From contig JADJTQ010000010.1 in the NCBI GenBank assembly GCA_016711125.1, positions 300,735 through 364,734 on the forward strand: 64,000 nt of DNA, in the 5' to 3' direction. The DNA comes from Saprospiraceae bacterium. GTDB taxonomy: Bacteria > Bacteroidota > Bacteroidia > Chitinophagales > Saprospiraceae. Each line of letters opens with the position of its first letter. The first letter of the stretch is position 1. The position numbers and the translations under genes were made by a program. The notes beneath the pieces were generated by a model. It made no database searches and was not told the origin of the DNA. It saw only the letters and a list, made by a program, of their open reading frames with translations. Shown here in pieces: positions 8,208 to 17,013 of this stretch.

Positions 8208-8261
8208 CGTGCCCTTGCTATAATTCATGACTTGGTCATTAATATTGTTCGAGGGCGCGAT
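8208..8261. terminator. Hairpin between convergent genes, possible bidirectional terminator
   Basis: TCGTGCCCT near 8211 pairs with AGGGCGCGA near 8253 with one mismatch, and the interior (ATTCATGAC / GTCATTAAT) can extend the stem. It lies in the 107-bp gap between two genes that point at each other. There is no strong T-run, so terminator function is tentative. Confidence 0.35.
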
Positions 8262-8303
8262 CGGTACCACCAATAATTAATCTACTAATTTAATGTTTGC
8301 TAG

Positions 8304-9447
8304 CTATGGCTTACGAGCAATCAATTTATTTTCAAGAAACAGGTGCAGGTCATCTCCGTTCCAGGGTTTAGTACAAATATCGATGTCCCCGTCGCCATCT
8401 ACATCGGCAGCCACGGCTTCATGGCACATTTTTCCGCTCATTAATGTGTGCGCCACCCACAGGGTGCCATCGGGACTTTTGTTTTCCCAAATGTACATTT
8501 CAATCTCGTTGGTAGACAAGGGGCCACCTCCCGAAAAGATATCCAAATCGCCATCGCTGTCAAAATCGGCGACAGCAAGTGAATGAAAATCCTGCCCGGT
8601 TTCATTTGCTGAAATAGCGTGAAACTTCCACTGGTGAGCATTGGCGATATTTTCGAACCAGAAGATACGCCCGTCCCGGGTGTCGGCTTCAGCTTCGATA
8701 ATATCTAAATCTCCATCATTATCCAGATCAACTACCCAAGACTTTAAGGCTAGTCCGTATTTGTCGGGTCTATTTCCTCCCGTGGGAATCAGGTCCGCAT
8801 GGGTTTCCCAGCTGCCACCTTTTCCGTCCAGGTTTTCGTACCAATGGTTTCCACGTACAATATCCATGTCGCCATCGTTATCCAGATCACCAAAACCTCT
8901 GGGGCCGATGCCTCCGTGAATGCCTTCTCCTATTTGGACCTTACGCCATTCTTTTTGTGGGACGGTATCCGTCTCATACCACATAAGCAGTTTTTTGTCC
9001 GGGATCGTTACTGACGGCCACAATATCCAATTTTGAGTCACCATTGACATCAACGGCTATGTTATCGTGACAGGTGATTGTTCCGATATCTGTATGCAAG
9101 AGAAACTCATCTTGCCGTGGGTTGCCTGTATTTTCATACCAGGCGTTGCCAACCATAAAGTCGAACCATCCATCTCCATTTATGTCGATCGGACAACCAC
9201 CTACGTCTGTCTTAGCACCACTGCCTAATTTATGATGTACCCAGGGACCTGAATTTTGATTTTCGTACCAAAATAGCTCACCTCGTAGACCATAGACCCA
9301 GTCAAGATCGCCATCTTTATCGACATCTACCAAGGCAGTCTGCCCCATGAGTTTTCCATGTCGTCCTATTTCATGAAATTCAAAATCGAAGCTCTGGGCG
9401 GAGGCCATGGTCGCTAAGAGCGGAAATAACCAACATATTTTTTTCAT
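8304..9447 (-). pseudogene. Secreted FG-GAP/VCBS repeat protein, split by one frameshift
   Basis: The N-terminal part (8974-9447) has a signal peptide (MKKICWLFPLLATMASAQS) and FG-GAP units with calcium-type loops such as DVDKDGDLDW, DINGDGWFDF and DVNGDSKLDI. The C-terminal part (8304-9053), in another frame, continues with DLDNDGDMDI, DLDNDGDLDI, DFDSDGDLDI and DVDGDGDIDI. The break is in a T6 run (8991-8996); with T5 the protein reads through as DPGQKLLMWYETDT. The restored product, about 380 residues, is a seven-unit Ca-binding beta-propeller likely used for adhesion or carbohydrate binding. Its 3' end faces the sialidase gene. Confidence 0.8.
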
Positions 9448-9908
9448 AAAATCGCCATCTTTTTATTGAAGAATAATGACTTTGAAGATATTAATATCCA
9501 GTGGAAATTTTGAAGGAGTATGTGATCCTTAAATTAAAGTAATGGAGACAAAAATGATGGTAATTTGATTTGATGCGTTTTCAGAAAAATGATGGCTGTT
9601 CATTTCTTATGGGCACCTCTATTAACTTCGTTCATGGCTTGATCGTATCGGCTTGCGCCTCAATTCAATGGCTCTTTTAAATGCAGACTGCGTTGAATCT
9701 CAATCATGTAGCTACGGCTATAGTCTTTCGATTCGCCTTTTCTGAATTCAAAATAGCTCATTGTCAAGCTCATTCAGGAATTAATAGAGATCCCCTTATG
9801 TGGTCACAGCACCCTAATACGCAGCACTTTTGCAGACTATACCTGGGTATCGGTGCTCCTTCAATTTATTAGCAGAGAATTGGATTCTCATTAATATAAA
9901 TTCAATCA
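9448..9908 (+). other. Intergenic, no gene recognised
   Basis: About 460 bases upstream of the FG-GAP gene (reverse) and of a truncated secreted-protein start (forward). No domain-bearing frame or strong hairpin was seen. Confidence 0.4.
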
Positions 9909-9984
9909 TGAAACACTTGATCCTCATTTTCCTCCTCATACTGTGCATGAACGTATTCGGTCAAGCCACGGTAGAACCTGAATA
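9909..9984 (+). pseudogene. 5' stump of a secreted-protein gene, cut by a group II intron remnant
   Basis: An ATG at 9909 opens a clear signal peptide, MKHLILIFLLILCMNVFGQA, followed by TVEPEY; the sequence then changes abruptly to reverse-strand reverse-transcriptase code. Only about 25 codons remain, so the product cannot be named. It is best read as a gene destroyed by insertion or recombination with the intron fragment. Confidence 0.55.
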
Positions 9985-10301
9985 CTTGCTGATCGTTTGT
10001 GACATAGCTTGCTGTAGCAACCTATCCATCCTGTCCGCGAGCGCCGAAGCTGCTCTGCGGAGGAGCTGGGGATTCCTAAGAGTCTGATTTTACCTTTTTC
10101 CTTAGGAATTTCCACTCCCATAATCGGCTGAGGCAAATATTTATGCTCCCTAATTTCCTGCAGGATCCAGGTCCGGTGTTCCCGGAGAAACGAAGTCAAC
10201 CTATTTGTTTCCATTCCGTCCACACCGGCACTGCCTTTATTAGCAATTACTTGACGTAATGCCTTCTGAAGATTTCTAGGACTCAATATTTGGTCAATCA
10301 A
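9980..10301 (-). pseudogene. ltrA: Group II intron reverse transcriptase/maturase, N-terminal fragment
   Basis: MIDQILSPRNLQKALRQVIA, NKGSAGVDGMETNRLTSFLR and IPKEKGKIRLLGIP are the RT0-RT2 blocks of group II intron-encoded proteins. A frame change follows GIP; the next frame still reads DRLLQQAMSQTISKY, the RT2a helix. All palm motifs (YADD), the thumb and the X/En domains are missing. It is a dead 5' fragment of the intron ORF, with the intron's own 5' RNA possibly to its right. Confidence 0.8.
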
Positions 10302-10800
10302 TTTTTGTCACATGTGTCCAAAACGTTTTGATTGAAATAGACTTTAACTTGACAAATTTGTTTGTTCATTTTTTGCGTGCCCAAAAAACGAACCAAAAAA
10401 AGGGCACCTTTCCTAATGTGCTACGCTCGCGCAAGGCTTCAGCTCTTAAAATGCTGCTTCTCCAATCCATGGGCGACGGTTCTGGTATTTTTTGCTTCTT
10501 GCCCAGTTGAATCATCGCGTTGAATCCTTGACTTCCCTGTTTGCTGCCCCATTGATTAAGCCGTGACGCATTTGCTATCCCATCCGCTGACGCGGTCCTG
10601 TTCTCTTCAAGGTTGCACTGCACCTTGACCGACTTTGTCGGATCGTTCCAGGACACAGCACGACAACGGAAAGGACCATTACCAATCACCATCTGCCAGG
10701 AGATAAAAAAGTCTGAAAAATCTGATGCCCAGTGCCTTGCGTCCGAGCAAAACCCACAAACACTCTTGGGAGATAGAACATTGCAATTTTACTCTTCATT
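10302..10800 (-). other. Structured region beside the intron ORF, possibly group II intron RNA domains
   Basis: Between 10540 and 10700 several short perfect hairpins follow each other, for example CAAGG...CCTTG around 10611-10629, CCGAC...GTCGG around 10628-10645 and CCGCTGACGCGG near 10586. The orientation (upstream of the RT start on the same strand) is where intron domains I-III belong. A 108-codon reverse frame (10366-10692) runs through it but matches no known family. Assignment as intron RNA is inference; the intron 5' end (GTGYG) was not located. Confidence 0.35.
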
Positions 10801-10822
10801 TTCAATTGTTGAAGGGCTTTAA

Positions 10823-11411
10823 TTAAAATCCTCCAGAGTCCGATCTTATTCTTATAGGATCCAATTCCAAATATGTCATTCTAACGTTATAAAACATTGA
10901 TTGTCTGTACATATTTTTACCAAATAAATTTATTTTGGACGCGTGTAAATTTTTGTTTTCTTTAAAAATTAATCTGTCCCACTTTTCAAAGAAAAATTAA
11001 AAGGCTCTCCCATTCACTTCGTTGTTCGCTCCGTCAAATGGCCACTGGACATTTGGTTTTCCTTCGGTCAAACTTCACTCGCGAATCCAGGTAAGTGCTT
11101 TCTTACGAGCCCGGCCTTATTAAAGACGGGTTTCAGTCAATCTCCGCCGGATCTACTATCTAGGTTCAGAATACTTTCGGGCGTTAGTGAGCTACTGACT
11201 CTTACTGACGCTGCGGTCAGTACCGATCTTTGCAGTCTCGCTTCCCCGTCCGAACGTCGTCATCCGGGCGGGCTTCCGCCGGCGGCCGAAGCCTATAGCG
11301 GAGGACTCAGATCTGATCTCGCGATCCCAGCCCCACGACTAGTAGTTCATGGTGTTACCCCTGCCCACAAGCACTTGTCCTGACATTCATCGTCAGGAGG
11401 ACTTACACCCT
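10823..11411 (+). other. Intergenic, no gene recognised
   Basis: 10823-10990 is AT-rich; 11120-11350 is markedly GC-rich with several short inverted repeats. No reading frame with recognisable protein similarity was found on either strand. Confidence 0.4.
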
Positions 11412-11484
11412 CAAGATTAATCTGTATTTGGTGGTGACATTTATCGTCACTATCTTCATACAGAAAGATGCCCATGCTGGGCAC
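11412..11484 (+). repeat. Dispersed 70-bp repeat, copy A
   Basis: One of four related copies (others at 17669-17740, 29742-29797, 31369-31442). Shared core: AGATTAATC, then TTGGTGGTGACAT, TATCGT, TATCTTC and GATGCC-ATGCTGGGCAC. In the forward frame all copies can be read as a hydrophobic peptide of the type YLVVTFIVTIFI followed by charged residues, so the family may derive from a small membrane-peptide gene or an IS end. Copies A and D are closest to each other. Confidence 0.6.
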
Positions 11485-11493
11485 AGACAGTAC

Positions 11494-11597
11494 CTACAAG
11501 AAATTGGCGGTTCAGTGCTTAAATGAAGCTTTGTGCTTCTTATCAAGTTCAGTGCTGGCAGAAAGTTTGGTGCTTCGAAATCGCCAACTTCTTGTAG
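11494..11597. repeat. 104-bp inverted-repeat (MITE-like) structure
   Basis: CTACAAGAAATTGGCG (11494-11509) is the inverse complement, with one mismatch, of CGCCAACTTCTTGTAG (11582-11597). The 72-bp interior repeats TTCAGTGCT twice. The compact size and long arms resemble a miniature transposable element or a transcribed long hairpin. It sits just upstream of the second DUF4160 module. Confidence 0.55.
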
Positions 11598-11640
11598 CTG
11601 CAAACCAATAGAGATAAGCAAAAGAAAGACCCACTTCGAA

Positions 11641-11679
11641 TTGACAATCTCAGGATTAGGTCCTACCTTTGTACCTAAT
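11641..11679 (+). promoter_or_regulatory. Promoter and inverted-repeat operator of DUF4160/XRE module 2
   Basis: TTG at 11641 and TACCTTTG at 11664-11671 form a Bacteroidota-type -33/-7 promoter (23 nt start to start). ATTAGGT (11655-11661) and ACCTAAT (11673-11679) are perfect 7-bp inverted arms, 11 nt apart, wrapping the -7 box. The start codon at 11688 is very close. The layout mirrors module 1 with different operator bases, which suggests each XRE protein recognises its own site. Confidence 0.55.
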
Positions 11680-11687
11680 TAGATACT

Positions 11688-11915
11688 ATGCCAACATTCT
11701 TCTTTATTGAAGGTGTCAAGATCTGTCTATTCTTCGATGACCACACTCCGCCACACTTTCACGCTTTCATAGCCGAATATGAAGCTGTCATAGAGATCAG
11801 TAGCGTAGAAATATTGAAGGGGGACCTGCCGAAGAATAAGAAGCGCATGATACTCAAATGGGCTGCATCAAATAAAGAGGAACTGATGGAAATTTGGTTT
11901 GATTTAAACAAATAG
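11688..11915 (+). CDS. DUF4160 domain protein (module 2)
   Basis: 75 residues, MPTFFFIEGVKICLFFDDHT then PPHFHAFIAEYEAVIEI; the same family as 3219-3458, with the conserved PPHFHA core and a C-terminal ILKWAASNKEELMEIW matching VEWLALNTNSIVQKW of copy 1. It ends one base before the DUF2442-XRE gene, so the pair is one transcription and translation unit. Function unknown; a toxin-like role is suspected from the company it keeps. Confidence 0.85.
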   Translation: MPTFFFIEGVKICLFFDDHTPPHFHAFIAEYEAVIEISSVEILKGDLPKNKKRMILKWAASNKEELMEIWFDLNK

Positions 11916-11916
11916 C

Positions 11917-12441
11917 ATGAGAAGAATTAGATCTATTCCCAGAATAATAAGGATTAACAAAACCACGGCGTTCAAAATATTTTGTGCATTCAATAATGGA
12001 GAACATCGAATAATTGACTTCACCAAACTCTTTGATAAGCTCAACTTCAGAAGAGATGAGATGCGAAGAAAGATAATGGATCCCAAAATCTTCAAAACCG
12101 TGGAACTCTCTGACAACACCTTATCCTGGCCCTCAGTCCGGAAAACAATAGTGCTGAGATCTGGTAAAACTTTCAATGTCGCATTTGACCTGGACCCAAT
12201 TGTACTCTATGAAAACAGTGAACCTGATGTCAAGCGGAATGAACGATACAAAATCGGCAGACTTATCAAAGAAGAAAGAGAAAAGGCCGGTATCACTCAA
12301 CAGGAACTCGCCATTAAGAGCGGTACGACTCGCAACTATATATCCAGAATTGAGAATAACAAATCAGATATTGAACTTCGAACACTCCGAAAGATTATCG
12401 AATTAGGTTTCGGAAAGGAATTGGAACTGGCGGTTAAATAA
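11917..12441 (+). CDS. DUF2442 - XRE helix-turn-helix fusion protein (module 2)
   Basis: 174 residues. The N-terminal DUF2442-like part contains FNNGEHRIIDFTKLFDK and FDLDPIVLYEN; the C-terminal XRE domain reads KIGRLIKEEREKAGITQQEL, SGTTRNYISRIENNKSDIEL and ends GFGKELELAVK. Domain order, lengths and the VLYE junction match 3455-3976, so the modules are paralogues that have diverged mostly in the N-terminal domain. Likely represses its own promoter at 11655-11679. Confidence 0.8.
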   Translation: MRRIRSIPRIIRINKTTAFKIFCAFNNGEHRIIDFTKLFDKLNFRRDEMRRKIMDPKIFKTVELSDNTLSWPSVRKTIVLRSGKTFNVAFDLDPIVLYENSEPDVKRNERYKIGRLIKEEREKAGITQQELAIKSGTTRNYISRIENNKSDIELRTLRKIIELGFGKELELAVK

Positions 12442-12578
12442 ATCAGGTGAAGGCCAACTCATCGGCAGGCAGGCTTGCAAAGGATCATACTAAATCATCC
12501 AACTACTCATAGCCATCCTGTTCTATAGGGCATCTTAAAACGACCTATCAAAACTAAGACGAACTATACAAAAATAAT

Positions 12579-13173
12579 GTGGATTTACAACGAATTGACA
12601 CATCAAAAATTGAAGTTAGAGAAATAGAATGGCAAGGCCCATTTTCGTGGACAGGCTACGTAAATCAGAACTGCCTTGACGAAATTCCCGATACAGAAGG
12701 TATTTATCTTTGGACATTTCAATACAAAGACGGTTATTTGGTTTATTGTACAGGGATAACAAAATCTACTCAAAAAAGATTTAGACAACATACTTTAGAA
12801 TATAAGAGTGGTAATTATACTGTGTTTGATATAAGTAAGGCGGAACAAGGCAAACGAGTGGAGATTTGGCACGGATGGTCATATGCAAGGACTCATCGTG
12901 AAGAATTTAATGAACGAAAGGAAGAAATTTTGAATTCCGTTGAAGTACAATTAAAATCATTTAGAATATTTGTTGCTCAAGTTCCCGAAAAGAGAAAGAA
13001 CACGATTTGAAGCAGCAATAATGTACAACATATACGATTCAAAAGAACCTTGGGCGGAATTAGCAGACAGAGGAATGGCATTAAGTAAACGAAGAAAAGA
13101 CGAAGTACCTATCGTTATTAAAAATATAAGTAACGTTAAGTTTTACGGACTATCAGAAACACTAGAGATATAG
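12579..13173 (+). pseudogene. GIY-YIG-like nuclease domain protein, one frameshift
   Basis: The first part (12579-13010) holds DTEGIYLWTFQYKDGYLVYC then TGITKSTQKRFRQHTLEY, a GIY-YIG-like core in which the second YIG is YCTGIT, followed by the helix with Arg. The second part is in another frame and continues RERTRFEAAIMYNIYDSKEP, including the conserved Glu region, then WAELADRGMALSKRRKDEVP. One surplus A in the run near 12989-12993 accounts for the break. Restored length is about 197 residues. The role (restriction-like or repair nuclease) cannot be told; catalysis is not assured. Confidence 0.65.
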
Positions 13174-13486
13174 AAATGAACAACGAATCGTCAACTCGAG
13201 TTTTGCGTCAGGCAGGCTCATGTGCAAGCTTGAAGATTTGTACTTCTAATGAACATGAAGAAATAAATTGAAACTCTGTGCTCCGAAATCCGCCCGAAAA
13301 CATTAGCCAAAACATGAAACTGAAATTGATAAAAACAAAGATGAGAACGTGCAAACGACCTCCGACAAACCTGCAAAAGGGTGTGCCTGTCCCTCCTGCG
13401 ACAGAAAAGAAGAAAAACGATGACCCAAACACACAATTATGGATTCTTGTAGGTTGTTTTTCCTTTCCACAATGTCATAGCGTACT
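13174..13486 (+). other. Intergenic, no gene recognised
   Basis: About 310 bases. A forward frame (13278-13490) rich in Lys and Pro (RPPTNLQKGVPVPP) may be a gene scrap, but it has no start context or domain. Nothing else seen. Confidence 0.35.
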
Positions 13487-16300
13487 ATGAACTTTCAACC
13501 CATGAAAAACCCCGGTAAGGCTTTTGTTTTTTTAATAGCAATGATTGTTTTGGCTAATCAATCAAGCATCGCCCAGGTGCAAACGGATGGTATTCAAAGT
13601 CTGCATCTCAAAATATCCTTTGGACACCTTGGACTGATCAAGACTAAAAGGAATATAGCATTAAAAAGTTCCGTGCCAGGAATGACCATTTCCAATTTGA
13701 TGGGCGAGTTGCTTGAATCAGACGATCAGCTAAATGGTGACATTTTGTTAAACTTTGGAGGAGGTGACATAGACGAATTGGTTGCAAAAATCAGCTGGCA
13801 AAAACCGGTGGCTGAAATCCTAAAAATGGGATCGATGAATATGTGGCCGTATTTAATGAAGAATGGATCCCCCGGACAGATCGAACGGCTGAGCGAAGAC
13901 CCCTGGAATATTCCGGATGCTCCAATACTGACCATTCAATTAAATAAAACCGGAACAGAAGGATTCTCTTTTTCTGTCGAGCAATTATTGGATCATGGTG
14001 CTATGTGGTTGCCAGAGCAGGATATTTACCTCACCATTGCCGACAAGCCCACAGATTTTGAACAACATCTTGCTTCATTGAAAGGGAAACGTACCCTTGA
14101 CCAAGTCAATAAAGAGCCGGAAGCATCCTACGAACTGTTTAAAGGTCTTTGGAAGGACTTTGGAAATCCCGTTGTATATGATGAGCCCTGGCAGACACAA
14201 TACATGGGTACCACAGGGCATCTGACGGTTAATACCGCAGCTCATGGATCCATTTATAAATTTGCGATCGACCGACGGGGAAATGTACGGCCGGACTTTG
14301 CTTCTCCCCACCGGTTCAGCATGGATCCTGTCTGGGAAGGAAGCCGATGGATAAGCCAGGAGATTGAAAATGGGCTGCCTATCCTATTGACTCAATTGGA
14401 AAAGGATGGCCAGGTCCTTGAAATGGAACAATTTGCCTGCCCCTTGGGGAAGATAGATGCATCTCTCCATGGTAATGTTCCAAGCGTATTTTTTACTAGA
14501 ATGAAAATCACCGGAAAATCCGGAGCTATAGATTTTAAGGTTCACCTGAATAATGGAGTAAAAGCCCAGGAAATTGAATTAAAAGAAATCCGTGATAACT
14601 GGATGGTTACCGATAAAGAAACCGCTGCTATACTATTGATGATTGAACCTGGAAATAATCTAAAGGTCGGATTGGATAAAGCCGTACCCGCTGAAAATGG
14701 ACAACAACTTATCATAACCATTAGTGGTCAGCTAAAAGACGGGGATACAGAGGTAGTACTGTTAAAACTTCCATCGCCCTCTGTTGACTTTTCACAGGGT
14801 ATAAATTTGGAGGCCCTTGATTTTTTATCTGCGAAAAATCAAATTCGAAATTACTGGAATGATTGGATGGATAAAGGCGCTCAATTCGAAGTCCCCGAAG
14901 AAGCCGTTAATGAATTATTTCGGACCAATTTGTGGCATGCACTTATTCTACCTCGACATACCACCGGTAGCAATGGTGAAATCCATATGGATCTTCCATA
15001 TTCCAATCTTGCCTATGGTCAGAAAAACTCGGATTGGCCTATAAATCAAGGGGTATATGTCGATTATATGATTTATGGTCTGCGGGGATATGAGGAAGTA
15101 GCGCAAAACGAAATCATGTCCATGTTCCAAACCCAGCAACAACCTGATGGTCGTATCGGAGGGTATGCAGACTGGGGTGTCTATTCACCGGGACATTTGT
15201 ACACAATAGCCCAGAATTATCTTCTTTCCGGAGATCGGAACCACTTCGAACAATTACTCCCGTTTGCACTCAAAACCCTGGACTGGTGCCTGGCCCAAAT
15301 TGTCGAGGCAAATTCCGAAGAAAATGGTTCCGGGTTGATACTGGACCCGCTTAACGATCTTAGTGTTGGTGAAAGAGCTTGGGCATTTACGCAGGCCTAC
15401 TATGTAGCTGGTCTTGAACTTTTTGGGAAAGCCTTATCCAGATATAATCATCCCCGGGCGGCGGAGGTGAAAAAAATAAGTACCCAAATGAAAAAAGATG
15501 TGGTTATGGCCTTTTCCCGAAGCAGCGTTCAATCACCAGTTGTTCAGTTGGCTGACGGAACCTGGATTAATTATGTTCCAACGGATGCCTTGACTCCTCG
15601 CAGAATGCTGGACGAATGGTATCCGACCGATGTTGACACCGGTCCATTGCATTTGTCCAGGCTAGGAGTATTTGATCCAAAAAGCTGGCTTACAACTGCC
15701 ATGTTAAATGATCATGAAGATAACTTGTACTTGCAAAATAAAGGGGCAGCCAATGAACCCATATATATACCGCAAGCAACCGCTTATTTATTGCGGGACG
15801 AGCCCAAAGCAGCAATGCGAAGCTTTTATAGTTTAATGGCCAGTGGTTTTTCCCATGGTCAGCTAACACCGCTTGAGCACCGTTGGGCGCACCCTCAGTA
15901 TTACGGACCTCCCAGTACGGATGGTGCCTGGTTTGAAGTATTCCGTAAGATGCTCATTCATGAAATTGGAGTGGATACCCTAATGATCGGACAAGCAATA
16001 CCACGCTTATGGTTAGAAAATGGTAAAGAAATTAATGTGAAGAATGCTCCTACTTATTTTGGGGAAGTATCTTTTTCCGTAAAAGGAATATCCGACCTGA
16101 ATGTAATTGATGCAACTATTGGACTTTCGGATCGCAATCCACCAAAAGATCTGTGGATACGTTTTCGCCATCCAGACGAAAAACCGATTCGTTCGGTTAT
16201 GGTGAATGGTCAGCCATGGAAAAATTTTGATGTCGAAAAGGAAATAATTAGAATATCCGAACCGGATCAGGATACCTATGTGATCTCTGCGAACTATTGA
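13487..16300 (+). CDS. Large secreted protein, probable (alpha/alpha)6-barrel glycosidase
   Basis: 937 residues with a signal peptide (cleavage about residue 30, SSIAQ-VQTDG; the start may be the second Met, residue 6). Residues about 30-450 are beta-rich and divided in domains; residues about 480-830 are helical with repeated aromatic/acidic turns such as LWHALILPRHTTGSNGEIHM, NQGVYVDYMIYGLRGYEEVA, DGRIGGYADWGVYSPGHLYT and DPLNDLSVGERAWAFTQAYY, the texture of six-hairpin glycosidases (GH78/GH94/GH95-like). The C-terminus is a small beta domain with PIRSVMVNGQPWKNFD, as in such enzymes. No exact GH family could be assigned. Probably periplasmic or surface glycan processing. Confidence 0.55.
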   Translation: MNFQPMKNPGKAFVFLIAMIVLANQSSIAQVQTDGIQSLHLKISFGHLGLIKTKRNIALKSSVPGMTISNLMGELLESDDQLNGDILLNFGGGDIDELVAKISWQKPVAEILKMGSMNMWPYLMKNGSPGQIERLSEDPWNIPDAPILTIQLNKTGTEGFSFSVEQLLDHGAMWLPEQDIYLTIADKPTDFEQHLASLKGKRTLDQVNKEPEASYELFKGLWKDFGNPVVYDEPWQTQYMGTTGHLTVNTAAHGSIYKFAIDRRGNVRPDFASPHRFSMDPVWEGSRWISQEIENGLPILLTQLEKDGQVLEMEQFACPLGKIDASLHGNVPSVFFTRMKITGKSGAIDFKVHLNNGVKAQEIELKEIRDNWMVTDKETAAILLMIEPGNNLKVGLDKAVPAENGQQLIITISGQLKDGDTEVVLLKLPSPSVDFSQGINLEALDFLSAKNQIRNYWNDWMDKGAQFEVPEEAVNELFRTNLWHALILPRHTTGSNGEIHMDLPYSNLAYGQKNSDWPINQGVYVDYMIYGLRGYEEVAQNEIMSMFQTQQQPDGRIGGYADWGVYSPGHLYTIAQNYLLSGDRNHFEQLLPFALKTLDWCLAQIVEANSEENGSGLILDPLNDLSVGERAWAFTQAYYVAGLELFGKALSRYNHPRAAEVKKISTQMKKDVVMAFSRSSVQSPVVQLADGTWINYVPTDALTPRRMLDEWYPTDVDTGPLHLSRLGVFDPKSWLTTAMLNDHEDNLYLQNKGAANEPIYIPQATAYLLRDEPKAAMRSFYSLMASGFSHGQLTPLEHRWAHPQYYGPPSTDGAWFEVFRKMLIHEIGVDTLMIGQAIPRLWLENGKEINVKNAPTYFGEVSFSVKGISDLNVIDATIGLSDRNPPKDLWIRFRHPDEKPIRSVMVNGQPWKNFDVEKEIIRISEPDQDTYVISANY

Positions 16301-16358
16301 TGAGTGGGCATCGTGTTAAACACTTCAATTTTAATTATCCATTTTAAAAAAGTCATCT

Positions 16359-16859
16359 ATGAGAATATTAAGCTTTATATTGACCATATCTTTACCACTA
16401 TTTCTTATGGCACAATCAAACCAGCAAATTACAGAAGATTTTCTCCAATCTTTTGCGAATGCATTTAACCCCCATGACACCAAGGCGATCATGTCACATA
16501 TGACTGATGATTGTGTGTTTGAAGCCTCTGCAGGACCAGATGTTGATGGAGAAAAATTTAAAGGTCAACAACAAGTAAAGAAAGCATTCGAGGATGTATT
16601 TGCAACTTTCCCTGATGCCCAATGGGGAGATCCCAAGCACTTCATTTCAGGGGAAAGAGGCTTTACCGAGTGGACTTTTACAGGCACTAAGTTAAATGGC
16701 ACAGAGGTTGAAATCACGGGATGCGATCTATTTACATTTAAGGAGGGCAAGATAGCCATTAAGAATTCCTACAGGAAAAATCGTCTGTTGATTAAAAAAG
16801 AGGAAATCTCCAGCGAAGGTGTCCGGACAATCCCTGCAGACAGCCTTAAGATTGAATAA
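16359..16859 (+). CDS. Secreted SnoaL/NTF2-like protein
   Basis: 166 residues with a signal peptide (MRILSFILTISLPLFLMAQS). The mature part, DFLQSFANAFNPHDTKAIMS through MTDDCVFEASAGPD, then KGQQQVKKAFEDVFATFPDA and ITGCDLFTFKEGKIAIKNSY, is a SnoaL-like NTF2 fold, a cone-shaped pocket used by isomerases, hydrolases and binding proteins. Catalytic residues cannot be assigned. The last codons and about 70 bases downstream match those of the lipoprotein gene at 30714-31271, which has the same ending DSLKIE. Confidence 0.7.
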   Translation: MRILSFILTISLPLFLMAQSNQQITEDFLQSFANAFNPHDTKAIMSHMTDDCVFEASAGPDVDGEKFKGQQQVKKAFEDVFATFPDAQWGDPKHFISGERGFTEWTFTGTKLNGTEVEITGCDLFTFKEGKIAIKNSYRKNRLLIKKEEISSEGVRTIPADSLKIE

Positions 16860-16930
16860 TTCATCCTACAAAATATTATGCTTATCTGTGCCGAATTCCA
16901 CCCATAAAGCAATCACCGACGAACAGCGTA
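16839..16930 (+). repeat. Duplicated gene 3' end and flank, copy 1
   Basis: Colinear with 31251-31342: GACAGCCTTAA...GAATAATTCATC at the stop codon, and 66 bases later TAAAGCAATC-CCGACGAA-AG. The spacing is identical in both copies while the middle has diverged. It shows that the ends of two NTF2-like genes and their downstream DNA share ancestry. Confidence 0.55.
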
Positions 16931-17013
16931 GATATGTCCATTGCCAGCAAGCCATCCCGTTCTTCAGACAACTTGGAGTGTGTTGAAAATTTCATTTCCA
17001 TAAAAGTTATCGC

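Noticed and set aside
8293..9014. Forward-strand frames opposite the FG-GAP gene
   Set aside because: They mirror the repeated Asp-rich codons of the real reverse-strand gene.
9980..10301. Retron or DGR reverse transcriptase
   Set aside because: The RT0-RT2 motifs (NKGSAGVDGM, KIRLLGIP) are those of group II intron proteins, and no msr/msd or template/variable repeats are present.
10366..10692. 108-codon reverse-strand protein gene
   Set aside because: No domain, poor start context, and the DNA is a run of perfect hairpins; structured RNA is the better reading.
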